Below, piece after piece: positions 18,777 to 27,578 of a DNA stretch of 57,688 nucleotides. This stretch comes from an uncultured Gemmiger sp. (GTDB lineage: Bacteria; Bacillota; Clostridia; Oscillospirales; Ruminococcaceae). The notes below the pieces were generated by a model, which saw nothing but the letters and a program-made list of their open reading frames with translations, was not told the DNA's origin and ran no database searches. The position numbers and the translations under genes were made by a program. The first letter of the stretch is position 1, and every line of letters begins with the position of its first letter. The stretch covers positions 1 to 57,688 of the forward strand of contig CASFJO010000078.1 of the NCBI GenBank assembly GCA_949295035.1, read 5' to 3'.

Positions 18777-18805
18777 ATTATACCACCTTCAGCCCAAACA
18801 AGCAA
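18777..18805 (-). promoter_or_regulatory. Promoter of the lipoprotein/two-component operon
   Basis: TTGCTT (18800-18805) and TATAAT (18777-18782), 17 bases apart on the minus strand. The -35 lies inside the 3' end of the ZIP gene. Confidence 0.7.
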
Positions 18806-19550
18806 TTCCCGCCAACATCAGGCAGATCCCGCCGGCCAGGCCGCCCACCGCCGCGCCCCGGCCGGCGGTCAGGCCGCCGGGGATCAGTTCAGCCGCGCTG
18901 ACCCAGCACATGATCCCGGCCACCAGCACCAGCAGCCCGCTGAGAAAACCCGGGCTCAGCCGGCCGTAAAGCAGCCCGAAGGCCAGTACCGCGCCCACCG
19001 GCTCGGCCAGGCCGCTGGCCAGCGCGGCCAGCGCGCTGCGGCCCCGCTTGCCGGTGGCACAGTAGAGCGGGGCCGCCACCGCCACCCCTTCCGGCAGGTT
19101 GTGCAGCGCAATGGCCAGCGCCATGCGCAGCCCCAGTTTCGGGTCGGCCACTCCGGCAAAAAGGGTCAGCAGCCCTTCGGGCAGATTGTGCAGCACCAGG
19201 GCCAGCCCGGCGGCCATGGCGCCCCGCAGCGCGGCGGCCCGGCCGGCAGGCATACCGGCGCGGGGCGCGGGGACTTCCGGCAGCAGGCGGCCCAGCAGGG
19301 CGGCCAGCCCCATCCCCATACAGAGCAGGCTGACCAGCGCCAGCGCGGCGGGCAGCGGCGGCAATATCTGCCGGTACCAGGCCAGCGCGCCGGGTAACAG
19401 ATCCGCCAGGGATACGGTGAGCATCACCCCGCCGGCAAATCCCATCGAAGCGGCCATGAGCCGGTCGGACGCGGGCAAAAACAGCGGGATCAGGCCCCCT
19501 GCCCCGGTGGAGAGCCCGGCCAGCAGGGCCATGGCAAGCGGCATCCACAT
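18789..19550 (-). CDS. ZIP-family metal transporter (ZupT-like)
   Basis: Divalent-metal (zinc, possibly iron or manganese) uptake protein of 253 residues with about eight membrane spans. Two copies of HNLPEG, in spans 4 and 5, form the ZIP metal-binding core. The region between spans 3 and 4 is short, as in bacterial ZupT/GufA-like proteins. The ATG at 19550 is preceded by GGAGG; the alternative nine-residue extension lacks a ribosome site. No adjacent metal regulator was seen. Confidence 0.9.
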   Translation of the reverse strand: MWMPLAMALLAGLSTGAGGLIPLFLPASDRLMAASMGFAGGVMLTVSLADLLPGALAWYRQILPPLPAALALVSLLCMGMGLAALLGRLLPEVPAPRAGMPAGRAAALRGAMAAGLALVLHNLPEGLLTLFAGVADPKLGLRMALAIALHNLPEGVAVAAPLYCATGKRGRSALAALASGLAEPVGAVLAFGLLYGRLSPGFLSGLLVLVAGIMCWVSAAELIPGGLTAGRGAAVGGLAGGICLMLAGIACLG

Positions 19551-19643
19551 ACCAGTGTTCCTCCTTCGGGCCGGCAATACAAGGGCGGCCCTGTTCCAGC
19601 TTATGGAAAAGCCCGCCGCCGTATGCCCCGTTCCGGAAAGAAC

Positions 19644-19684
19644 GGGGGCGCGTTTGCAGCCTTACAGCCCGCAAACGCGCCCCC
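19644..19684 (-). terminator. Terminator after the 51-residue peptide gene
   Basis: A 14-bp perfect stem (19644-19657 with 19671-19684) followed on the minus strand by GTTCTTTCC. The T tract is short. Confidence 0.6.
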
Positions 19685-19699
19685 GCGTGAACTCTTGTT

Positions 19700-19855
19700 T
19701 TACACCCCGGTATCGATCTTGCATTTTTTGCAGCGCCGGGACTGGTACAGCCCGATGGCGGAAAACACCACCGCCACCGCTGACACGCTGATGCCCACGA
19801 TCCCCAGGATCAGGCCCACCAGCCGGAACGCGAACCCTTTGCTTTTCTTGTTCAT
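19700..19855 (-). CDS. 51-residue membrane peptide with C-terminal CxxC
   Basis: A small gene not previously matched to a known family. ATG at 19855 behind GGAGGG, stop TAA at 19700. The product has a basic N-terminus (NKKSKG), one hydrophobic span of about 27 residues and a basic tail containing RRCKKCKI, a CxxC pair at residues 42-45. Its own ribosome site, a downstream hairpin and sensible composition support a real gene. It lies 16 bases downstream of a GtrA gene and may share its transcript. Confidence 0.7.
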   Translation of the reverse strand: MNKKSKGFAFRLVGLILGIVGISVSAVAVVFSAIGLYQSRRCKKCKIDTGV

Positions 19856-19871
19856 GTCTGTACCCTCCGTT

Positions 19872-20330
19872 TCAGGATTTCTTTTTCTTGAAGATGATGA
19901 GTTTGGAAAAAATATAGTTGAGGACCACCACGATCACATTGCTGGCGAACTTGGCGGCCAGTTCCCAAAGCAGCATATACCGCACCGGCACGAACCGGGC
20001 GCCGCACAGATCCACGGCAGCCCACATAAACCCCACATCGGTAAAGTAGGTGAAAACCCGGCAGCCCACGAACAAAAAAAACTCCTTCCAGGCGGCGGCG
20101 CCCCGGCTCTTGCTCTTGAACACCCAGGTGCGGTTGGTCCCGTAAGCAAAAAGTACCGAAAGGACCCAGGCCACCGAGGTGGACCAGAAGGTGCTCATGG
20201 CAAGCGGCCCGGCGCAGATCCCGTAGATCAGGATGTTGACCGCTGTGGCCAGCACCCCAAAAACAAGGTAGACGATGGCCTCTTCATACCGTTGGTAGAT
20301 CCGGCAGCCAAGGCTCCAGAGTTTGCCCAT
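19872..20330 (-). CDS. GtrA-family membrane protein
   Basis: A 152-residue protein with four membrane spans and the GtrA signature: an early glycine-rich span with VFGVLATAVN and a central TNRTWVF motif. GtrA proteins are thought to move polyprenyl-phosphate-linked sugars across the membrane for surface glycosylation. The ATG at 20330 follows GGAGGT. It has its own promoter and no adjacent glycosyltransferase; the five-gene sugar cassette at 25-30 kb and the GT-C gene at 2.3 kb are possible partners. Confidence 0.88.
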   Translation of the reverse strand: MGKLWSLGCRIYQRYEEAIVYLVFGVLATAVNILIYGICAGPLAMSTFWSTSVAWVLSVLFAYGTNRTWVFKSKSRGAAAWKEFFLFVGCRVFTYFTDVGFMWAAVDLCGARFVPVRYMLLWELAAKFASNVIVVVLNYIFSKLIIFKKKKS

Positions 20331-20364
20331 AGAACGACCTCCGTTACAAGGCTTTGCGAGTATC

Positions 20365-20393
20365 AGTATACCACGCCGCGCCCGCCGGCGCAA
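20365..20393 (-). promoter_or_regulatory. Promoter of the GtrA gene
   Basis: TTGCGC (20388-20393) and TATACT (20365-20370), 17 bases apart on the minus strand. Confidence 0.65.
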
Positions 20394-20412
20394 GGGCGGC
20401 GGGCCGAAACGC

Positions 20413-20442
20413 AAAAAGCGCCCGGCCGCACTGGCCGGGCGC
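20413..20442 (-). terminator. Terminator of the ispH-rpsA gene run
   Basis: On the minus strand, a 10-bp stem (20418-20427 with 20433-20442) followed by five T. Confidence 0.85.
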
Positions 20443-20479
20443 TCGTTTGCTTTTTTTGCCTTGTAGGAAGGCGGGAGGA

Positions 20480-22387
20480 TCACTCCTCGTCGTTCAGCAG
20501 GGCCTTCATGGACAGGCTGATGCGCTTCTTGTCGAAGTCCACATCCAGCAGCTTGACCTTGACCTCGTCGCCCACCTTCAGCACATCGCCGACCTTCTCC
20601 ACACGCTCGTTAGAGATCTCGCTGATGTGCACCAGGCCGTCCACACCGGGCAGGATGCGAACAAAAGCGCCGAACTTGGTGATGCTGACCACCGGGGCGG
20701 TAAACACGCTGCCGATGGGATACTCGTTGCGCAGCTTCTCCCAGGGGTTGTCCTCCGGCTTCTTGTAGCCCAGAGACACCTTCTTGTTCTCCCGGTCCAG
20801 ATCCTTGACGTACACCTCGATGGTGTCGCCCACATTGACCACTTCGCTGGGGTGCTTGATGCGGTTCCAGCTCAGTTCGCTGATGTGGCACAGGCCGTCC
20901 ACGCCGCCCACATCCACGAAAGCGCCGTAGCTGGTCAGGCTCTTGACCACGCCGGTGTAGGTCTGGCCCACTTCCACGTTGGCCCAGAACGCCTCACGCT
21001 TGGCGGCGTTGGCCTCGGCGGTGACCTTGTTGATGCTGCCCACGATCTTGCGGCCGGCACACTCGGTGATGACCAGTTTGACGTTCTGCTTCACCAGCTG
21101 GGTATAGTCCTCGTCACGGCGCATAGTGGCCTGGCTGCGGGGCACGAACACCTTCACGCCCTTCACCAGCACAACGACGCCGCCCTTGTTGGCTTCGGTA
21201 ACGACGCCTTCCATGACGGTGCCTTCCTCGGCAGCCTTGGCGATCTCTTCCATGCCCTTGCGGCTTTCCAGCTTCTTCTTGGACAGGTAGACAGAACCTT
21301 CCTGGTCGTTGGTCTTTTCCACCACCAGGTCCAGTTCGTCGCCGACCTTGACCAGGTCCTCAGCGCGGGCGGAGGGGTCGTCGGTCATCTCGCTCAGCTT
21401 CACATAGCCGGTGTGCTTGGTGCCGATGTCCACCTCGATCTCGTTGGGCTTGACGCTGGTCACGATTCCTTTGACCACCTTGCCGGCAAACACCGGTTTT
21501 GCCTCGGACGCCTCCAGCATCTCGGCAAAACTCATCTCGTCACGGATTTCTTCGCTCATACGGTTAAGTACCTCCTCAATTATAGACGATGGCGTGGAAG
21601 CCCCGGCGGTGACCCCCACCCGGCGCACGCCGGAAAACCATTCCGGCCGAAGCTCGTCCGCGGTCTCCACCGAGACGGCCCGCGTGTGCCTGGCGGCTAC
21701 TTTCACCAGCTTCTGGGTGTTGGAAGAATGATGACCCCCGATGACGACCATCAGGTCGCACCGTTGGCTGAGGTCTTCCGCCTCCTGTTGCCTCGTCCAC
21801 GTCGCACTACATATTGTATCAAAAAGTTCGGCGTTTGTATAGACTTTTTTTAGAAACTCCGCGCATTCTAACCATTTTGTAACTTGAAATGTGGTTTGTG
21901 CAACAACAAACAGCCCATTTTTCGTCATTTTTGGTCCATCCCAGGCCTTGAGTTCGGCAAGATCCGCGAAAACGAACACCTCGCCGGAGGTGTGGCCCAC
22001 GATGCCCTGCACCTCCGGGTGGTCCCTGTCGCCGGCCACCAGCAGGCATTTGCCCTCCTCGTCGGCGCGGCGGGCGATGCGGTGGATCTTGGCCACAAAC
22101 GGGCAGGTGGCGTCATGCACCACAAGTTTGCGGGCTGCCAGCCGGTCGTATACGTTCCGGGGCACCCCGTGGCTGCGGATCACCACCTCGTAGCCCTCGG
22201 GCACCTGCTCGGGCGTGTCCGCCGTGACCACCCCCCGCCCCGCCAGATCGGCCACGCACTGGGGATTATGGATCAGCGGGCCCAGGGTGGCCACTTTATG
22301 CCCCTGATCCGCCAGGTCGTAGGTCATGCGCACCGCCCGGTCCACTCCAAAGCAGAAACCGGCGGTTTTGGCGCAAAGGATCTCCAT
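20480..22387 (-). CDS. ispH: Bifunctional IspH / ribosomal protein S1-like fusion
   Basis: Residues 1 to about 285 are 4-hydroxy-3-methylbut-2-enyl diphosphate reductase, the last enzyme of the MEP isoprenoid pathway. The [4Fe-4S] cysteines are Cys12, Cys95 and Cys193, and HPEV (123-126) carries the catalytic His and Glu. From about 305 to the end are four S1 RNA-binding repeats (for example [20 protein letters not shown] and [11 protein letters not shown]), as in ribosomal protein S1. The fusion is well known in Clostridia. The total of 635 residues is normal for the fusion. Start ATG 22387 behind GGAGG; it follows plsC by 12 bases. Confidence 0.95.
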   Translation of the reverse strand: MEILCAKTAGFCFGVDRAVRMTYDLADQGHKVATLGPLIHNPQCVADLAGRGVVTADTPEQVPEGYEVVIRSHGVPRNVYDRLAARKLVVHDATCPFVAKIHRIARRADEEGKCLLVAGDRDHPEVQGIVGHTSGEVFVFADLAELKAWDGPKMTKNGLFVVAQTTFQVTKWLECAEFLKKVYTNAELFDTICSATWTRQQEAEDLSQRCDLMVVIGGHHSSNTQKLVKVAARHTRAVSVETADELRPEWFSGVRRVGVTAGASTPSSIIEEVLNRMSEEIRDEMSFAEMLEASEAKPVFAGKVVKGIVTSVKPNEIEVDIGTKHTGYVKLSEMTDDPSARAEDLVKVGDELDLVVEKTNDQEGSVYLSKKKLESRKGMEEIAKAAEEGTVMEGVVTEANKGGVVVLVKGVKVFVPRSQATMRRDEDYTQLVKQNVKLVITECAGRKIVGSINKVTAEANAAKREAFWANVEVGQTYTGVVKSLTSYGAFVDVGGVDGLCHISELSWNRIKHPSEVVNVGDTIEVYVKDLDRENKKVSLGYKKPEDNPWEKLRNEYPIGSVFTAPVVSITKFGAFVRILPGVDGLVHISEISNERVEKVGDVLKVGDEVKVKLLDVDFDKKRISLSMKALLNDEE

Positions 22388-22399
22388 TCCCTGTCCTCC

Positions 22400-23011
22400 T
22401 TAAAAATGGTGCTCGTCGTACAGCTTCTGCCAGGCGTCCAGCAGCAGCTGTTTGCATTCCCGCAGGCGGGCGGCGCTGCGGCGCTCGCCCAGGTACAGCT
22501 GTTCGGCGGGGATGGGCGGCCCGAAACAGACCCGCACCCGGCAGAACAGCCGCATGCGCCCGGTGGAATAGATGATGCGGCAGGGCACCATGTCGGCGCC
22601 GGCGGCGCTGGCCACCGCAAACGCCCCGCTCTTGACCTTGCCGGGCTCGCCGGTATGGCTGCGGGTGCCCTCCGGGAAGATCAGCATCCCCCGGCCGCCT
22701 TTCACCTGCCCGATGGCCTCGTCGATGACCTGGGTGTCCCCCTTGCCCCGGTGTACCGCCACCACCCCCACATATTTCAGAAACAGGGTGATGAGGGGAT
22801 TGACCTCAAAGATCTCTTCCTTGCCCAGCACCAGCATCCGCCGGCCCCAGAACCGGGCCAGCACCACGAACACCGGGTCGATGGCGGAGATGTGGTTGGG
22901 GGCCAGCACAAAGCCCCGGTCTTTGGGCAGGTACTCCCGGCCGTAGACCCGGATGCGGAACCCCAGGTGCCAGATCACCCAGGCGCCCGCCACGATCAGC
23001 GCGTAGAGCAC
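22400..23011 (-). CDS. plsC: 1-acylglycerol-3-phosphate acyltransferase
   Basis: Adds the second acyl chain to lysophosphatidic acid at the membrane. The 203 residues have an N-terminal hydrophobic segment and the acyltransferase motifs NHISAID (the H-x4-D catalytic pair, near residue 40), a basic block, and FPEGTRS (near 113). The start is GTG at 23011, three bases after the cmk stop, with the ribosome site in the cmk 3' end. The gene order cmk-plsC-ispH/rpsA is conserved in Clostridia. Confidence 0.93.
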   Translation of the reverse strand: MLYALIVAGAWVIWHLGFRIRVYGREYLPKDRGFVLAPNHISAIDPVFVVLARFWGRRMLVLGKEEIFEVNPLITLFLKYVGVVAVHRGKGDTQVIDEAIGQVKGGRGMLIFPEGTRSHTGEPGKVKSGAFAVASAAGADMVPCRIIYSTGRMRLFCRVRVCFGPPIPAEQLYLGERRSAARLRECKQLLLDAWQKLYDEHHF

Positions 23012-23014
23012 AGT

Positions 23015-23689
23015 TCACCCCTCCTTCGCGGCGGCGCGCTCCACCAGGGTGCGCAGCGCCCGGAAACTCTGTTCAAAATCCAGTTCGCTGGTATCCACCA
23101 GCACCGCGTCCGGCGCCTGCCGCAGCGGGGCGGCGGCGCGGTGGGTATCCTGCTCGTCCCGGGTACGGATGTCCCGCAGCACGGTGTCGTAGTCGGCGGG
23201 CTGGCCCTTGGCGGCCAGTTCGGCCTGCCGGCGGCGGGCACGGGCCTCGGGGCTGGCGGTCAGAAAAATTTTCAGCGTGGCGTGGGGCAGCACCACGGTG
23301 CCGATGTCCCGCCCGTCCATGAGCACGTTGCTGCGGCGGGCCAGTTCCCGCTGGGTCTCCAGCAGAAACGCCCGCACCGCCGGATGGGCTGACACGCTGC
23401 TGGCGGCCATACCCACAGCCTCGGCCCGGATGGCCTCCGACACATCCTCCCCGTTCAGCAGGATATGCTGCGCGCCGTCGGTGTAGCGCAGTTCCAGTTG
23501 GATGGAGGGCAGCAGGGCAGCCATCTGCGCTTCGCTCTTCAGATCGGCCCCGGCCCGCAGGCCGTACAGCCCGATGGCCCGGTACATGGCCCCGGTGTCC
23601 ACATAGACGTATCCCAGCTCGGCGGCCAGCCGCCGGGCCAGGGTGGATTTGCCGGCCCCGGACGGGCCGTCGATGGCAACACTGATCAT
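23015..23689 (-). CDS. cmk: Cytidylate kinase
   Basis: Phosphorylates CMP and dCMP. The 224 residues open with the P-loop IDGPSGAGKST and contain the family motifs DTGAMYRA and GRDIGT, with an Arg-rich lid region (about 150-175). Coupled to plsC downstream. It lies 49 bases after the flavoprotein gene. Confidence 0.95.
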   Translation of the reverse strand: MISVAIDGPSGAGKSTLARRLAAELGYVYVDTGAMYRAIGLYGLRAGADLKSEAQMAALLPSIQLELRYTDGAQHILLNGEDVSEAIRAEAVGMAASSVSAHPAVRAFLLETQRELARRSNVLMDGRDIGTVVLPHATLKIFLTASPEARARRRQAELAAKGQPADYDTVLRDIRTRDEQDTHRAAAPLRQAPDAVLVDTSELDFEQSFRALRTLVERAAAKEG

Positions 23690-23738
23690 ACTACACTTCC
23701 TTTTTCTTTTCCGCGGCCGGCACGGTCGCGCATCACGG

Positions 23739-24965
23739 TCACGCGCCGGCCTGTTCGGCCAGGGCCCGGGCGGCGGCCCGGGCGGTGCTCCAGGCGATCT
23801 GGAGATTGTAGCCGCCGGTGTAGGCGTCCACGTCCAGCACCTCCCCGGCGAAATACAGCCCCGGACACAGCCGGGACTCCATGGTGCGGGGATTCACCTG
23901 CCGCACATCCACCCCGCCGCTGGTGATGACGGCGTGTTCCAGATCGCCCCGGCTGCGGATGGGCACCCGCCAGTCCTTGAGCAGCCGCACCAGGGCCTGC
24001 TTTTCCTCCCGGGTGATCTGGTTGGCCTTCCGGTCGGCGGGCACCCCCCACCGCTCGCAGGCCACCGGCCGCATTTTGGCCGGCAGCAGCAGATCCAGCG
24101 CGTTCACCGCGTCCTTGTTGGCCAGCCTGGCGAAATCGCCGGTGATCCGTTTGTAGAGAGCCGCCTCGTCCAGCGCGGGCTTCAGGTCGATGGACGCCTC
24201 GTACTGGTGGGCGCGCATATCCCCGATATGGGCCGAGGCGCTCAGGGTCAGCGGCCCCGAGATACCAAAGTGGGTGAAGAGCATCTCCCCCCGCTCCCGG
24301 AAAATTTCTTTGCCGTCCTCCCGCAAACTCAGCTCCACGTTCCGCAGGGACAAACCGGTCATCCGCCGGCATACGCCGCCCGCCTCCACCAGGCTCACCA
24401 GGCTGGGCACCGGGTCCACGATGGCGTGGCCCGCCTGGGCGGCCAGCTTGTAGCCGTCCCCGGTGGAGCCGGTGGCCGGGTAGGACAGCCCGCCGGTGGC
24501 GATCAGCACCCCGTCGGCGGCAAAGTCGCCGGCGTCCGCCCGCACCCCGGCGCAGCGGCCATCCTCCAGCAGCAGCTGGCGGGCTTCGGCATGCACGAGC
24601 TGCGCCCCCCCGGCCCAGCGCAGCAGGGCGTACCGCACCTCGGCAGCCTTATCGCTCACCGGAAAGACCCGGCGGCCCCGCTCGGTCTTGAGCGGCACCC
24701 CCAGTTCCTCAAAGAAGGCCATGGCGTCGGCGGTGTCAAAGGCCCGCAGGCAGGAATACAAAAACCGGGGATTGGTGCGCACGTTGCGCAGAAACTCCTC
24801 ATTGTCGCAGTTATTGGTCAGGTTGCAGCGGCCCTTGCCGGTGACCAGAATCTTTTTGGCCGGTTCGGCCATGTGTTCCAGCACCGTGACCCGGCACCCG
24901 GCCCGGGCCAGCGCCCCGGCCGCCATGAGCCCGGCGGCCCCGGCGCCCACGATCACGACCCGCAT
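23739..24965 (-). CDS. HI0933/BaiN-family NAD(P)/FAD-dependent flavoprotein
   Basis: A 408-residue flavoprotein with the N-terminal dinucleotide-binding motif VGAGAAGLMAAGAL, the family hallmark GKGRCNLTNN (near residue 44), a central domain and a C-terminal GEVLDVDAYTGGYN that closes the FAD site. The family includes BaiN of bile-acid-converting clostridia, but most members, often next to cmk as here, have no assigned substrate; a bile-acid role should not be assumed. The ATG at 24965 overlaps the upstream membrane-protein gene by 13 bases, with GGAGG in that overlap. Confidence 0.9.
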   Translation of the reverse strand: MRVVIVGAGAAGLMAAGALARAGCRVTVLEHMAEPAKKILVTGKGRCNLTNNCDNEEFLRNVRTNPRFLYSCLRAFDTADAMAFFEELGVPLKTERGRRVFPVSDKAAEVRYALLRWAGGAQLVHAEARQLLLEDGRCAGVRADAGDFAADGVLIATGGLSYPATGSTGDGYKLAAQAGHAIVDPVPSLVSLVEAGGVCRRMTGLSLRNVELSLREDGKEIFRERGEMLFTHFGISGPLTLSASAHIGDMRAHQYEASIDLKPALDEAALYKRITGDFARLANKDAVNALDLLLPAKMRPVACERWGVPADRKANQITREEKQALVRLLKDWRVPIRSRGDLEHAVITSGGVDVRQVNPRTMESRLCPGLYFAGEVLDVDAYTGGYNLQIAWSTARAAARALAEQAGA

Positions 24966-26647
24966 GCGGCGGCCTCCTTTCGGGTGAGCAGCCCGCCCGT
25001 CGCGTAGAGCAGCAGCAGCGGGTGCACGGTGGACAGATACATCACATAGGTGCCGATGTTAAAGGCGGACACCTCCACAAAGGCGATCATAAAGCAGCGC
25101 AGCAGCGCCATGGCCAGCGCCCCGGCCAGCGCCAGCCAGAGCAGAAGCCCGGCGGCCGACCGGCGGCGCAGCATCCCCCAGCCCAGGTACAGCTGCCGGG
25201 CCAGGGCCGCGGCCAGCGCCAGCGGCAGGGCCGCGGCGTACACCAGCCGCAGCGCCTCAAAGGCCTTGTAGACCAGCATCCGCAGCGGGTGGTAGTAAGG
25301 CAGATCGGTGCCGGCCCGGGCCGCGTCGTTGGTGGTGCAGCCCAGATAGTCCCGGTAGACCTGCAGATCCTCCGGCTGGCCCAGGCTGCGCTGGTCGGCG
25401 TAATAGGGGGCGCAGTCCTGGAAGGTGGCCGCGTACCAGAAACTGCGCAGCCCCTCCGCCAGCACCGGGCCCACATACTCCGTCCGGATGGGGGCGGTGG
25501 TGGAGGCGCGGCGGGGCAGCGAAGCGGGCAGCTGGCCGCTGTCGCACAGTTCGTTGATGGTATCGGCCACCGCCTGCCAGTGTTCGGCGGCGGTCCTGGG
25601 GGTCTCGTACCAGCCCTCGTACTGGGCGGCGCGGCGCAGCGCCCAGTAGAAGCCGCCGGTCTGGTAATCCCCGTCCGGGCGGCCGATCCAGGCGTCCCGG
25701 AACTTCTCATCCTCTTCCAGCCAGTATTCCAGCGGCGCCAGTTCGGGCACCTGGGCATAGAGTTTCTCCCGCACGTCGGCGGGCACCGCCACCAGCGGGT
25801 CCCAGTCCTCGTGGGTGATGCGGGTCATGGCGCCGAAGGCCTCGGCAAAGGGGCCGGTGGAAAAGTCGCTGGTGGTCCAGAGCCCGTAATGCTGCCAGTT
25901 GAGCAGGCAGATAAGATTCACGCACACGGCGGTGAGGGCAAAGGGCAGCGCCAGCGCCGCCACCCGCCGCGCCCGGCCGGCAAGGCCCGGCAGCCGCAGC
26001 ACCGCCACGGCGGTGGCAACGGCGGCCACCACCGCGAAGGGCAGCAGCCACATGCCGTCCTCCCGGGTGATCCAGGCAAGGCCCATGCCAAGGCCGGCCA
26101 TCGCCAGCCAGCCCAGCTGGCGGCGCACCGGCCCGGCGCAGCGCAGCGCCGCCCCGATGAAGCCGGCAAAAGCAAACAGGCACAAAGCCGGGAAGATATT
26201 GTCCCGGTAGATGCGCAGGGTAAAGCTGGCGGCCGCAGCGGGGCTGTAGGCCAGCAGGCCGAACACCGCCAGCCGCATCCAGCGCCGGGGCAGCGCCGGC
26301 GCCAGGGCGAAGGCCGCCGCCAGCGCCGCGCCGGTCATGAGCAGCTGCCCGCCCATCAGATAGGGCAGGTGCAGCAGATGGAGCAAAGCCAGCCAGACCG
26401 CGAAGAACATCTGCTTGGACAGGGTCAGGTAATCGTAGGCTCCCAGCCAGTTGCCGGCGGTGATGCTCTGCGCCGCACGGAACATGAGTTCGTCGTCCAG
26501 CGGCGCGCCGTCGATCCAGACATACACGTCCTGGCAGGCGGCCAGCGCCAGCCGCCCGGCGATCAGCGCGGCCACCAGCACCCAGAATAGCGCCGGCCCT
26601 ATATCCCACGGTTTTATTCCTGCCCCGGAGGGCTTGCGAAATTTCAT
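24953..26647 (-). CDS. GT-C-like polytopic membrane protein of the sugar cassette
   Basis: A 564-residue protein with about 11-13 hydrophobic spans. The first large loop holds DDELMFRAAQ (about residues 51-60), an acidic pair in the place used by GT-C glycosyltransferases to bind the polyprenyl-phosphate sugar. A large hydrophilic region (about 270-430) is presumably extracytoplasmic. No close family is recognised. It lies 10 bases after the second GT2 gene, so it is likely the final transferase of this cassette; that is inference. Confidence 0.7.
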   Translation of the reverse strand: MKFRKPSGAGIKPWDIGPALFWVLVAALIAGRLALAACQDVYVWIDGAPLDDELMFRAAQSITAGNWLGAYDYLTLSKQMFFAVWLALLHLLHLPYLMGGQLLMTGAALAAAFALAPALPRRWMRLAVFGLLAYSPAAAASFTLRIYRDNIFPALCLFAFAGFIGAALRCAGPVRRQLGWLAMAGLGMGLAWITREDGMWLLPFAVVAAVATAVAVLRLPGLAGRARRVAALALPFALTAVCVNLICLLNWQHYGLWTTSDFSTGPFAEAFGAMTRITHEDWDPLVAVPADVREKLYAQVPELAPLEYWLEEDEKFRDAWIGRPDGDYQTGGFYWALRRAAQYEGWYETPRTAAEHWQAVADTINELCDSGQLPASLPRRASTTAPIRTEYVGPVLAEGLRSFWYAATFQDCAPYYADQRSLGQPEDLQVYRDYLGCTTNDAARAGTDLPYYHPLRMLVYKAFEALRLVYAAALPLALAAALARQLYLGWGMLRRRSAAGLLLWLALAGALAMALLRCFMIAFVEVSAFNIGTYVMYLSTVHPLLLLYATGGLLTRKEAAACGS

Positions 26648-26657
26648 GGCGTTTCCC

Positions 26658-27578
26658 TTATTTTTGCAGTTTTTCGATGGATTCCACCAGGTATTTCTGC
26701 CGCCGGAACACCAGGTCCACCAGCAGGCTCAGGTACTTGATGACCAGGGTGAGCACCAGGAACACCCCGAAAAATCCCACCGTGAGCACAAACATGGTGG
26801 TGGTCCAGCCCTCGATGGGCCGGCCGGTGAAGGCCACCGCCAGAGTGTAGACCAGCTCGGCCAGGGTCAGCAGCAGCATCCCCCCCGTGACCGCCAGGCT
26901 CAAGCGATAGCCGGCGGCGGTGTAGAGAGCCAGGCTGTCGGCGGCCAGGTCCAGCCGCCCGCCGTCCTCGGCGGCCAGCTTCCCGGGGAAGGTCAGCGCC
27001 GCCATCCGCAGCCCGCTGGCGGCGTAGGCGGCCTTGCGGTAGGGCAGGTGCTCGCTGACCGCGTGTACCCGGTTGATGGCCCGGCGGCTGACCAGCCGGA
27101 AGGCGTCGGTGGTCAGCGGATAGGCTGACCGGCTGAACCGGTTGAACGCGCGATAGAACAGCCGGCTGGCGGCCCGGGTCTTTTGCGGGCCCACCGTGAC
27201 GATGTCGTTGCCCTCCAGCGCCTTCTTGTAGGCGCGCCAGATGGTCTGGGGCTCGTAGGGGGCCTGGAGGGTGTCGAACTCGTAGACGAAATCCCCGATG
27301 GCCGCGTCCAGCCCGGCGTTCATGCACAGTTCCCGGCCTTGGCGCAGGCTCATATGCAGGATGGTCAGGGGCTTGTCCAGATTCTCCGCCGCCCAGCGGC
27401 GCACCGCCTCGGCGGCGCCGTCGGCGCAGCGGTCGTCCACGCAGATGATCTCGTACTGTTTGAAATGCTCCTCCAGCTGGCCGTGCAGCATCCGCAGAAA
27501 GGGCACGGCCCGATCGGCGCTGCCCTGGGGCAGATAGACCACCGCGCTGAGGAAATTGCTCTCTTTATTCTTCGCCAT
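26658..27578 (-). CDS. GT2 glycosyltransferase with C-terminal membrane spans (DPM1/GtrB-like)
   Basis: A 306-residue protein: an N-terminal GT-A fold with ICVDDRCADG (the nucleotide-binding Asp-Asp) and FDTLQ in place of the usual DxD, then two hydrophobic spans near 230 and 265. This layout is that of polyprenyl-phosphate sugar synthases (GtrB/ArnC-type). The catalytic acidic motif is weak, reading YEFDTL, so donor and activity are uncertain. It overlaps the FAD oxidoreductase by 14 bases. Confidence 0.78.
   Translation of the reverse strand: MAKNKESNFLSAVVYLPQGSADRAVPFLRMLHGQLEEHFKQYEIICVDDRCADGAAEAVRRWAAENLDKPLTILHMSLRQGRELCMNAGLDAAIGDFVYEFDTLQAPYEPQTIWRAYKKALEGNDIVTVGPQKTRAASRLFYRAFNRFSRSAYPLTTDAFRLVSRRAINRVHAVSEHLPYRKAAYAASGLRMAALTFPGKLAAEDGGRLDLAADSLALYTAAGYRLSLAVTGGMLLLTLAELVYTLAVAFTGRPIEGWTTTMFVLTVGFFGVFLVLTLVIKYLSLLVDLVFRRQKYLVESIEKLQK

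Noticed and set aside
23739-24965. Bile-acid dehydroxylation function for the BaiN-like flavoprotein
   Set aside because: The family is broad and often sits next to cmk as here; no other bai gene is present, so the specific function is not supported.
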